A stretch of DNA of 64,000 nucleotides, from contig NZ_JASBRE010000015.1 in the NCBI RefSeq assembly GCF_029960815.1, positions 62,001 to 126,000 of the forward strand. The letters run 5' to 3'. The number at the start of each line of letters is the position of its first letter. Positions within the stretch are counted from its first letter, which is position 1. The notes beneath the pieces are model-generated. The model did no database searches. It worked only from the letters and a program-made list of their open reading frames with translations, and had not been told where the DNA came from. Made by a program: the position numbers and the translations under genes. Positions 1 to 7,600 of the stretch are shown piece by piece. This stretch comes from Pseudomonas sp. AL03 (lineage in GTDB: Bacteria; Pseudomonadota; Gammaproteobacteria; Pseudomonadales; Pseudomonadaceae).

Positions 1-65
1 TCGACCGCGCCTGATATCGGGCGCGGCGGCACTCACTGTATTCCGGATTCAAGGACCGATTTCCC

Positions 66-1481
66 ATGAGCGCAACGCCTTCGTTATTGCAGCGTTACCG
101 CCACGCCTGGCGAGACTCCTGGCGCCAGCGCAAACAGATGGACAGCGTGCAGCGCCTGCCACATGAAGCGCAGTTTCTTCCCGCCGCGCTGGAGTTGCAG
201 GACACCCCCGTGCATCCGGCACCGAGAATCTTTGTCTGGAGCATCATGGGGTTCGCCGTGTTGGCGCTGCTGTGGGCCTGCATCGGCAAGATCGAAGTGG
301 TGGCGGTCGCGCCGGGCAAGATCGTTCCGAATGGCAAAACCAAGCTGATTCAATCCAGCGAAACGGCGGTGGTCAGGGCGATCCATGTCAGTGATGGTCA
401 GGCCGTGAAAGTCGGCGAGTTGCTGGTCGAGCTCGACCCGACGGCAGCGGACGCCGATGTCAGACGGATTCAGAGTGACCTGCTGGCAGCACGTATCGAC
501 AGTGCCCGCAGTGCAGCGATGCTCGATGCGATCAATCAGCAAAAGCCACCGGCATCGCTGATCGGAGCGATTGCCAACGCCAACCCAGAGCAGGTGCTCA
601 GCGCCCAGCGTTGGCTGCAAGGGCAGTATCAGGAATACCGCAGTAACCTTGAGTTGGTAGACGCGGAAATCCTTCAGCGCAGCGCCGAAATCCAGTCTGC
701 CCAGGCCCAGGTGGCCAGCCTGCGACAAACCGTGCCGATCGCCACGCAACTGGCCGAGGACTACCAGCGGCTGTTGGCGCAACAGTACGTGGCGCGTCAT
801 GAATACCTGGAAAAGGAACAGGCCCGACTCGACTTGCAACGTCAATTGAGTGTGCAGCAAGCCAGCGTGCTGCAATCCACTGCCGCCCAGGGTGAGGCGC
901 GGCGTCGACGCGAAGGCGTCGTTGCGCAGAATCGCCGCGCCATGCTCGACCTGCAACAAGAGGCCAACCAAAAAGCCGCGAGCCTGGTTCAGGAACTGGC
1001 CAAGGCCCGCTACCAGGAAACCCTGACCAGCCTCAAAGCCCCGGTGGACGGCACCGTCCAACAATTGGCCATCCACACCGTCGGCGGCGTGGTCACACCG
1101 GCCCAGCCGTTGATGGTCATCGTCCCGGCGGATCAGCCGGTCGAAGTGGAAGCGATGCTGGAAAACAAGGACGTCGGCTTCGTCCGCGCCGGCCAACCGG
1201 TCACGGTCAAAGTAGAAACCTTCACCTTCACCAAATACGGCACCGTCGCCGGCGAAGTGCTCAGCGTCTCGAACGACGCCATCGAAGATGAAAAACGCGG
1301 GTTGATCTACAGCAGCCGCATTCGCCTGAAGTCCGATCACTTGATGGTCAATGGTCAGCGAGTGGCGCTGTCGCCGGGGATGTCGGTGACGGCGGAAGTG
1401 AAGACGGATCAGCGTCGGGTGATCGAGTACTTCTTGAGTCCGTTGCAGCAGCATATGGATGAGAGTTTGCGAGAGCGTTGA
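66..1481 (+). CDS. HlyD-family type I secretion membrane-fusion adaptor
   Basis: Periplasmic adaptor that would link an inner-membrane ABC exporter to a TolC-like outer-membrane channel. A single membrane segment lies at about residues 55-74 (RIFVWSIMGFAVLALLW), followed by the usual HlyD lipoyl half-motif (APGKIVPNGK...IQSSETAVVRAIHVSDGQ), a long coiled-coil region (about 150-330) and a second lipoyl/beta-barrel half (LKAPVDGTVQQL). Length of 471 residues is normal for the family. The matching ABC transporter is not in the window and probably lies just upstream. The large RTX protein at 4641 carries a type I secretion end and is the obvious substrate, although about 3.1 kb of AT-rich cargo now separates the two. 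Family assignment is firm; the partnership is inferred. Confidence 0.95.
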   Translation: MSATPSLLQRYRHAWRDSWRQRKQMDSVQRLPHEAQFLPAALELQDTPVHPAPRIFVWSIMGFAVLALLWACIGKIEVVAVAPGKIVPNGKTKLIQSSETAVVRAIHVSDGQAVKVGELLVELDPTAADADVRRIQSDLLAARIDSARSAAMLDAINQQKPPASLIGAIANANPEQVLSAQRWLQGQYQEYRSNLELVDAEILQRSAEIQSAQAQVASLRQTVPIATQLAEDYQRLLAQQYVARHEYLEKEQARLDLQRQLSVQQASVLQSTAAQGEARRRREGVVAQNRRAMLDLQQEANQKAASLVQELAKARYQETLTSLKAPVDGTVQQLAIHTVGGVVTPAQPLMVIVPADQPVEVEAMLENKDVGFVRAGQPVTVKVETFTFTKYGTVAGEVLSVSNDAIEDEKRGLIYSSRIRLKSDHLMVNGQRVALSPGMSVTAEVKTDQRRVIEYFLSPLQQHMDESLRER

Positions 1482-1511
1482 ATGTTGCTGCAAAGGAGGA
1501 GCGTGCGAGTG

Positions 1512-1955
1512 ATGCGGTTATTGAAGTTTGTATTGGCGGCGATCGGTTTTCTTACCGTGTTGAAGTATGGCGTCATCACCTTACTGGGCGTGACCTTTGA
1601 TCCCGATGAAGAGGTGACTATCCAGGTTTATCCCTCACCGACTGGACAGTACAGCGCCGCCCATGTCTCCCGCTCGGGAGGCGGGGTAGCTCCATTCTGT
1701 TCTGACGCGGTGGTCGTATTTAACCGCCTGTTGGATGTAAATGACGTGGTTAAGAACGATAACTACCAGGTTTATTCGAGTGAGTGCGGCAGCTTTTTTG
1801 ATCACGCGCTCTCGCCCAACGTGCAGTGGGAATCTGATGACGATTTGCGAATTGATGTTGCGATTGGGGAAACGCGGGTATTTAGCCGCAAGGTAGATCT
1901 TCGCGGGACGGATGCCTCGGGGAACGTGCAGGTCAGGTTTGCGGCTTATCGTTGA
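1512..1955 (+). CDS. Membrane-anchored small periplasmic protein, unknown function
   Basis: About 147 residues: one N-terminal hydrophobic segment (MRLLKFVLAAIGFLTVLKYG) and then a soluble, probably periplasmic domain with YPSPTGQYSAAHVSRSGGG, three cysteines and an ending rich in beta strands. The start is placed at the ATG preceded by AAGGAGGA (1493-1500). An in-frame ATG directly abutting the adaptor stop at 1482 would put that Shine-Dalgarno inside the gene, so it is less likely. The pattern of a short membrane anchor, a proline-rich strand and a glycine-rich loop resembles small immunity-like proteins found beside bacterial toxins, but I cannot name a family. It sits between the secretion adaptor and the lipoprotein cluster, where the composition is already turning AT-rich. 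Confidence 0.75.
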   Translation: MRLLKFVLAAIGFLTVLKYGVITLLGVTFDPDEEVTIQVYPSPTGQYSAAHVSRSGGGVAPFCSDAVVVFNRLLDVNDVVKNDNYQVYSSECGSFFDHALSPNVQWESDDDLRIDVAIGETRVFSRKVDLRGTDASGNVQVRFAAYR

Positions 1956-2073
1956 AGAACGAGTGGTGTGTTGTGCGCAGTAAAGCGACTGTCGGCCAAT
2001 CAGAGTCAATACAGGAAGTAGGAATGGAGTTTTAAGGCAGGAGCAGCGCGCTTTTTACAGCAAGTATTTTTTG

Positions 2074-2271
2074 ATGGCGGTTTTTTCCGGCGTCTGCGTA
2101 TTTTTACTGCTCAAATTCGTCGTGAGAATGCCCGGTACGTTCTTTGGTGACCTTTATACTGATTGGAGGGCGTTGATTTGTGTGAATATTTTTATTGGGT
2201 TGTATTTGTCGGGTAGGGAGGAAGTTTTGATCGTTTGTTTTGCTCGTTTATATGTGCTGTTGAATTTTTAA
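2074..2271 (+). CDS. Possible small hydrophobic protein
   Basis: A 65-codon open frame that would encode two hydrophobic segments (about residues 2-18 and 32-45). There is no convincing ribosome binding site, the codons are AT-rich and the hydrophobic content could be chance in T-rich DNA. It lies in the accessory cassette between the adaptor and the lipoproteins. It may be real or a decayed fragment. Confidence 0.25.
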   Translation: MAVFSGVCVFLLLKFVVRMPGTFFGDLYTDWRALICVNIFIGLYLSGREEVLIVCFARLYVLLNF

Positions 2272-2360
2272 TTATTTGGGTTTTTTACTGGGTGTTGTCT
2301 TGGTTGTCTGTCGGCTAATTCAAGATGAATGGAACTAGGCGTTGGATAAAGGGGCTGATA

Positions 2361-2422
2361 AAGGGGGGGATTTATTTTTCAGAGTGGTTCTGGCTTCAGG
2401 AAATAAATCTGTCCACTTTAGT
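2361..2422. repeat. Short palindromic element, GATTTATTT type, copy 1
   Basis: Inverted arms GATTTATTT (2369-2377) and AAATAAATC (2401-2409) around a loop containing GTGGTTCTGGCTTCAGG. A near-identical element occurs at 3870-3925. This stretch of 2272-2512 shows no other gene. The element looks like a non-autonomous palindromic repeat rather than a terminator because it lies between genes with no nearby stop. Confidence 0.65.
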
Positions 2423-2512
2423 GGTCTCGATAAGGTTTTGGTTGAAAAAAAATTGTCTGTGGGTTGGTAAGATTTAAGTGGCGTTTGTTGAGGATAAAAA
2501 GTGGAGTTAGTC

Positions 2513-2977
2513 ATGCTTAGAGTGATAAGTCTCCTGCGCAATTGGGTTGTAGGTGGCATGTGTGTTTTGTTGGTAGCCTGTTCGGCGCCGATATCGGTAG
2601 TCAAACCCTTGGATGTCTCTCGGGCTAACCAGTCCGCCAGTGCGCAGTTTGTGGTTAACAAGTTCGGCGATTACAGATTCGCTTTTTTATTTGCAAAGGA
2701 AAATGGTTTGGCTGAAATAAATAAGCAAATTAAAATATGGGGTGATCTTAATCATGAAGGTGTAGCTATTCCCATACACCTTCGGGTCTTGAAAGATGAA
2801 CAGGTTTACTTTGATGAGGAATTGGTGACAACAGGTGTGCAGTGGGGGCAGGGGATTGAGTATGAGGGGCGGTATGTTAATGCAGCAATTCGGTTGATTG
2901 AGGTTTTAGAGTTGGTGCCTGGAAGTTGTACCGTCGAAGTTAGTACTCTTAAGGATCGGGAAGCGTTCGGGGTATAG
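2513..2977 (+). CDS. Lipoprotein paralogue 1, 3' end frameshifted (candidate immunity protein)
   Basis: A lipoprotein with signal peptide and lipobox (LLVAC), Ser after the lipidated Cys (no inner-membrane retention Asp), so probably outer-membrane anchored and facing the periplasm. The start is the ATG after GGAG at 2503-2506. The mature part (PLDVSRANQSASAQF..., WGDLNHEGVAIPIHLRV, VQWGQGIEYEGRYVNAA) is very close to the paralogue at 4103 and more distant from the one at 3319. Comparison with the 4103 copy shows one base missing near 2965: GCGTTCGGGGTATA replaces GCGTTTCGGAGTATA. The frame therefore ends early at EAFGV, while the lost ending (IEGFV.VTYYSPKH then stop near 3018) is still readable in the next frame. 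The fold resembles DUF5625-like lipoproteins, but that name is uncertain. Immunity role is inferred from context. Confidence 0.85.
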   Translation: MLRVISLLRNWVVGGMCVLLVACSAPISVVKPLDVSRANQSASAQFVVNKFGDYRFAFLFAKENGLAEINKQIKIWGDLNHEGVAIPIHLRVLKDEQVYFDEELVTTGVQWGQGIEYEGRYVNAAIRLIEVLELVPGSCTVEVSTLKDREAFGV

Positions 2978-3052
2978 AGGGGTTTGTGAAAGTTACTTAT
3001 TACAGCCCAAAGCATTGAAGCGATTTTTTTAAGTTGATCAGGGAGCGTCAAA

Positions 3053-3172
3053 GTGGATAAGAAGTACAGTGTGACTTATAAGGTTGCAAAGACGGATGCG
3101 GAGTACGTTTATCAACAAAATAAAGGCGATTACAAAGCGGGCGATACGCATGCTTCGTCTGGCGGACACATA
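3053..3172 (+). pseudogene. Truncated duplicate of the RTX toxin 5' end
   Basis: The first 39 codons (GTG start; SD-like GGGAG at 3041-3045) match the start of the large gene at 4641 in 36 of 39 residues: only E2D, I8T and H27Y differ. The copy stops right after the glycine-glycine-histidine that carries the presumed catalytic His39, where a palindromic element with GGGGACAG ends begins (3176-3240). It follows lipoprotein 1 at the same distance as the intact toxin follows lipoprotein 3, so a whole lipoprotein-plus-toxin module was duplicated and the older copy then lost most of its toxin. It can encode no functional product. Confidence 0.85.
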
Positions 3173-3175
3173 AAC

Positions 3176-3240
3176 GGGGACAGACCACGTTTTTTAAACT
3201 GCGCAGCTGTAAGCCATCGATTTAATCGTGGTCTGTCCCC
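3176..3240. repeat. Palindromic element with GGGGACAGACCACG arms
   Basis: Perfect 14-bp inverted arms at 3176-3189 and 3227-3240 (GGGGACAGACCACG / CGTGGTCTGTCCCC) around 37 bases of loop, followed by a partial extra GTCCCC at 3247-3252 and TTTAGTGGTC near 3274-3283, a string also present after the element at 2361. It abuts the truncated toxin fragment at 3053-3172 and therefore probably marks the event that cut it. Confidence 0.7.
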
Positions 3241-3318
3241 GCTTTTCGTCCCCGCTTTTCTTTTAGCCGGTCCTTTAGTGGTCTTATGTTGTTGGCAATC
3301 TAAAAAAAGGAGTTGGTT

Positions 3319-3825
3319 GTGCATGGAGTTATAAATATATTGCGCAAAGGGGCTATTGCTCTGCTTTGTGTGTTGTTAGTGGCCTGTTCAGATCCTCTAT
3401 GGATAGTTAAACCTATGGACGTCTCTCGAGACAATCAACAGGTATCTATGGATTTCGTGGTCAAGAGGGTGGGTGAGTACAGATTTGCATTGTTGTTTGT
3501 TCGAGGTAAGAACTTGGTGGAAATGAACAGGCAAAGTGAGATATGGGGCGAAAGTGGCGGAAAAGGCATTTCAATACCCGTGCACGTTAGAATTTTTAAA
3601 GATAGAAAGATTTTTTCTGACGAAAACATTAGTACCAATGGGGTGTTTTGGGGGCAGGACTTTGAGTATCAAGGTAAAACGTTGAATACAGCGGTCAGAC
3701 TCATCAAGACTTACGAGTTACCTGCTGGAGCTTATTCCGTTCAGGTCAACACCCTCGAAGATGTAGAGGCGTTTCGTGGAGTCGAAAGTTATATAGAGTT
3801 TGCTTATTATAAGCCAAAGCATTGA
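3319..3825 (+). CDS. Lipoprotein paralogue 2 (candidate immunity protein)
   Basis: 168 residues from a GTG start placed 7 bases after AAGGAG (3306-3311). A TTG six bases earlier is too close to that site. Signal peptide ending in LLVAC with Ser after Cys, so a lipoprotein not retained in the inner membrane. The mature domain has the same plan as its neighbours (PMDVSRDNQ..., YRFALLF, WGESGGKGISIPVHVRI, GVFWGQDFEYQGK, ending FAYYKPKH) but is clearly more diverged than copies 1 and 3 are from each other. This divergence between adjacent copies is typical of immunity genes kept against related toxins. No toxin remnant follows it; the next 120 bases hold another palindromic element and a fourth lipoprotein remnant. 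Confidence 0.9.
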   Translation: MHGVINILRKGAIALLCVLLVACSDPLWIVKPMDVSRDNQQVSMDFVVKRVGEYRFALLFVRGKNLVEMNRQSEIWGESGGKGISIPVHVRIFKDRKIFSDENISTNGVFWGQDFEYQGKTLNTAVRLIKTYELPAGAYSVQVNTLEDVEAFRGVESYIEFAYYKPKH

Positions 3826-3869
3826 AGCATTTTTGTTAGTAAGGAGGAGAAAGGGGGCAACAGGAGAAA

Positions 3870-3925
3870 GGGGACAGATTTATTTTTCTGAATGGTTCTG
3901 GCTTCAGAAAATAAATCTGTCCTCT
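3870..3925. repeat. Short palindromic element, GATTTATTT type, copy 2
   Basis: Perfect 15-bp arms GGACAGATTTATTTT (3872-3886) and AAAATAAATCTGTCC (3908-3922), with a further TCTGAA/TTCAGA pair inside. It shares its loop (TGGTTCTGGCTTCAG) with the copy at 2361. It sits about 30 bases before the remnant of a fourth lipoprotein gene, which starts abruptly there, so insertion or recombination at the element probably removed the front of that gene. Confidence 0.75.
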
Positions 3926-3953
3926 TTAGTGCTCCCCTTTAGTGGGAGTTTTG

Positions 3954-4054
3954 CCTGGAAGTTAGTCGGTTGAAGTCAGCACTCTTGATGATTTGGAGCG
4001 TTCCTGAATATCGAAGGCTTCGTAGAGGTTTGTTACTATAACCCCTGGCACTAA
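3954..4054 (+). pseudogene. 3' remnant of a fourth lipoprotein paralogue
   Basis: Reading this stretch with one frame change gives PGS.SVEVSTLDDLE and then AFLNIEGFVEVCYYNPWH before TAA at 4052-4054. This lines up with the ends of the intact copies (PGSYFVEVNTLDKLDAF..IEGFVSFSYYNPKH). There is an in-frame TAG after PGS and one shift near 3997-4000; nothing of the first 120 or so codons remains. It shows that at least four copies of this lipoprotein gene once stood in tandem. Confidence 0.75.
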
Positions 4055-4102
4055 CATGGCTTTTTTAATGTATTTGTTTTTAGTGTCGAAAACGGAGTTT
4101 TT

Positions 4103-4609
4103 ATGTGTGGAATGATGAATGCTTTACGCAATGGCGTTGTAAGTGCTGTGTGGTTTTTGTTGGCAGCCTGTTCAGCACCTGTGTCAATAGTAAAGCCTTT
4201 GGATGTCTCCCAGGCTAACCAGTCCGCGAGTACGCAGTTTATGGTAAGGAAATCCGGAGACTACAGAATTGCTTTGCTGTTTGCCAAGGGGCATGGTTTA
4301 ACCGAAATAAATAAACAAATTGAGGTGTGGGGTGATTTAGATAATGAAGGTGTAGCTATTCCCATACATCTTCGGATCTTGAAAGATGGTCAGGTTTACT
4401 TTGATGAGGTATTAGTGACAGCAGGTGTGCAATGGGGGCAGGGAATTGATTATGAGGGGCGATATGTAAATGCAGCAGTTCGATTAATTAAAATACTAGA
4501 GCTGGTGCCTGGAAGTTATTTTGTTGAGGTTAATACGCTTGATAAGCTGGATGCGTTTCGGAGTATAGAGGGGTTTGTGAGTTTTTCTTACTATAATCCA
4601 AAGCATTGA
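4103..4609 (+). CDS. Lipoprotein paralogue 3, paired with the intact RTX toxin (candidate immunity protein)
   Basis: 168 residues from ATG after GGAG (4094-4097). Signal peptide with lipobox LLAAC, Ser at the next position. Mature domain PLDVSQANQSASTQF, YRIALLFAKGHG, WGDLDNEGVAIPIHLRI, GVQWGQGIDYEGRYVNAAVR, ending FSYYNPKH. It stops 31 bases before the TTG start of the RTX gene and is probably co-transcribed with it. A small lipoprotein placed directly upstream of a secreted hydrolase, with diverged extra copies beside it, is the arrangement expected of a periplasmic immunity protein; a chaperone or inhibitor for the secreted protease is the alternative. The sequence proves the lipoprotein nature and the paralogy, not the function. 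Confidence 0.9.
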   Translation: MCGMMNALRNGVVSAVWFLLAACSAPVSIVKPLDVSQANQSASTQFMVRKSGDYRIALLFAKGHGLTEINKQIEVWGDLDNEGVAIPIHLRILKDGQVYFDEVLVTAGVQWGQGIDYEGRYVNAAVRLIKILELVPGSYFVEVNTLDKLDAFRSIEGFVSFSYYNPKH

Positions 4610-4640
4610 AGCAATTTTAAGTTGGTGAAGGAGCGTCACA

Positions 4641-7600
4641 TTGGAAAAGAAGTATAGTGTCATTTATAAGGTTGCAAAGACGGACGCGGAGTACGTTTAC
4701 CAACAAAATAAAGGCGATCACAAAGCGGGCGATACGCATGCTTCGTCTGGCGGACATATGTGGTATTCCTTGAGTGATGGTGCAGGAAATAGGAAAAGTT
4801 ACGGCTTCGAATCCGTTTACGGCGAGATGCGTGGTCTAGGGCAGGTGGGTAATTATGATGATGCTGGGTACAAGGAGACAGTGTATGAAGTAAGTGTTGT
4901 ATTGACTGAAGATCAATTTAATAAGCTAAAAAATTTCTCGGAAGACCCCCAATCAGGCGGGTTTGATAATACGCGCTACAGGCTACTTACTAATAGCTGT
5001 GTGGATTTTGTATACGCGTCTTTGAAGACCGTCGGTTATAACGGTAAGGGATTCGAAGGTGCTTTTTTTCCTGCTGATAACGTTAGTCATGTAAATGATT
5101 TACTGCATACTTATGGCGCCCAAATCATTCGTGACGATTTAACACGGCATGGTGAGTACTATGAAGCAAAAGATGGCCAGCAATGCTTGTGGCTTGGCGT
5201 GGGTGACATTTCTACGGCCACTCATACATCCAACCTGATCAACATCGACATCAACCCATCCCCCCAACCCCAACAACACATCCAGGGCGAAAGCAAAGCC
5301 CAGCAAGACGTCGCCAACGGCTTCATCCAAAACGCCGCAACGCACAACATCTTCGCCGTCGGCGGGATTCTCAACAAAACCGATTTCACCTCCACCCAAA
5401 TGGCCAGCCTGGCCTCGGGCGGTATTCGTCCGGGTGAAATGCAACTCGATCCCAACGCTCGGCCCAATACCTATCTGTCGAATTTCTACCAAGCCCCAAA
5501 CAGTACCAAACCGGATTTCAGTCTGCGCAATGCCGTGACCCTGAACGGTTTGTCGGCGATGTCGACGTTCAACACTTACGTTGACCCGCTGTTGCTGGAT
5601 CTGACCGGCAATGGCGTGCACATGACCGACATCCGCGACGGTGTGCTGTTTGATACCGACCACAGCGGTACGGTCAAGCGCAGCGGCTGGGCGGATCGCA
5701 GCACCGGCATGCTGGTGATCGACGATGGCAGTGGCCAGATCAAAGACGTCAGCCAGATGTTCTCCGAGTATTACGGTGGCAAGGCTGGCGTCAACGGCGC
5801 TGCTGGCGAGACGCGGTTCAAGGACGGTTTCGCGGCATTGGCCAGTGAAGACGCGAACAAGGATGGCGTGATCGATCAACGCGATCCGATCTGGAGCAAG
5901 TTGCGGGTCTGGGTTGACGGTACGCATGACGCGAAAGTCGATGCTGGTGAGCTCAAGACGCTGACCGAGTTGGGCATCACCCAGATCAACGTGCGCGCGG
6001 CGACGTCTACTCAAGCTGAAATGCGTGACGGCAACCGGGTGCTCGCCACCGGTTCGTTCACCATCAATGGCAAAAGCCAGGAAGCGCTGGCGGTGGATTT
6101 CCTTGGCGATCCGGTCAGCAATACCCTGACCAGTCAGGGCACCGGTACGCGAGTGACTTCGACCACCAGTGGCATCAACAGCAGAACCACTAGCGCGTAT
6201 GCCAGCCAGAGCACCATGGGTGAAACCCTGGATGCGGCAAAACTGGGCGTGAACAATTTGTATGGCGGCAGCGGCGACGACACCTTGATCGCGGCGCCTG
6301 CTGGCGGTTGGCTGGTGGGCGGTGCGGGCAGCAACACCTATAACGGCGGCGTGGGCGATGACGTATTTGTCATCAGTGCCTCGGACAATCCGGTGAACAT
6401 CCACGGCAATGGCGGTCATGACACGGCGATCATCGTCGGTGACAAAGGGGTGGTGCTGAACATGGCCCGCGCCGGTCTGACCATCGCCGAAGGGGGTGGC
6501 GGCAACGACACGATCATGAGCGGCGGCACCGGCAGTGCCTTCATCAAGGGCGGCTCCGGCAATTCGACCCTGGTGGGCGGGTCAGGCAACGACGTATTGG
6601 TCGGCGGCACTGGCCACAACACCATCATCGGCGGCAGTGGCAAAGCGGTGATTTATGCCGGGCCACAGGGCGACACCATTTACGCCTCCGAAGCCGGCAG
6701 CATCATCCATGCGGGTGGCGGTGCCGATAAAATTTACGGCGGTGCCGGCAACGACATCATCGAAGTCGGCCACGGCAACGCGACCATCGACGGTGACGGC
6801 GGGATCAACCTGGTGACGCTGCACGGCAACCATGGCGACTACCGGATCACTCGCACCGCGACCGGTTATGAAGTGGCCGACAAGGTCGCCGGGCGTGATG
6901 GCACGGTCACGCTGACCAACATCCAGAAGCTCAACTTCTCGGACATTTCGGCTGTAGATCTGCTGACCCCGAACGCGATGCCAGTGGCGGATGTGCTCAC
7001 GCTCGACAAGGCTGGCAAGGCCTTCGATCGCACGCAGGTGCATATGATCAGCGCCGACAGCCTGTTGGCCAACGATCAGCGCCTCAATAGTCAGGGCGCG
7101 CTGCATATTGCCAACGTGGGTGACGCGGTCGGCGGCTCGGTCAGTCTCACCGCCCAGGGCGATGTGCTGTTTACCCCGGATGCGCGTTACACCGGTCTGA
7201 TCAGCTTCAAATACGGTGTGGCCGATGCATCCGGCAATCTTTCGGCGTCGGTGGTGGACCTCAGTAGCGGGCAGACCGCACCGATGCGGGCCGGTGTCAC
7301 GTTGCTGACGCCGGAAGTGCCGCTTGATCCGCTGGCGGCTCAGGAATGGTACTTGAGCGATACCAACGTGCTGCCGGTCTGGAAGGACTACACCGGCAAG
7401 GGCGTACGCATCGGTCAGTTCGAGCCGGGTGGCCAGTTCGCCACCGCGCCGGAAATCTTTGATATCGCCCACCCCGACCTTGCGCCGAATGTCGACAAGG
7501 CCTGGCTGCAAACGCAGCAGACCAATCGCACCTTGCCGGGTCTGGTGTCCAACCACGCGACGATGGTGGCGGGTGTCATGGTCGGGGCCAAGAATGGCAT

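Noticed and set aside
1..65. End of an upstream gene (possible stop at 12-14)
   Set aside because: Only a few codons are visible, so neither frame nor identity can be supported.
84..1493. Long open frame opposite the HlyD gene
   Set aside because: It mirrors the codon pattern of the real gene in GC-rich DNA, has no ribosome site and no family features.
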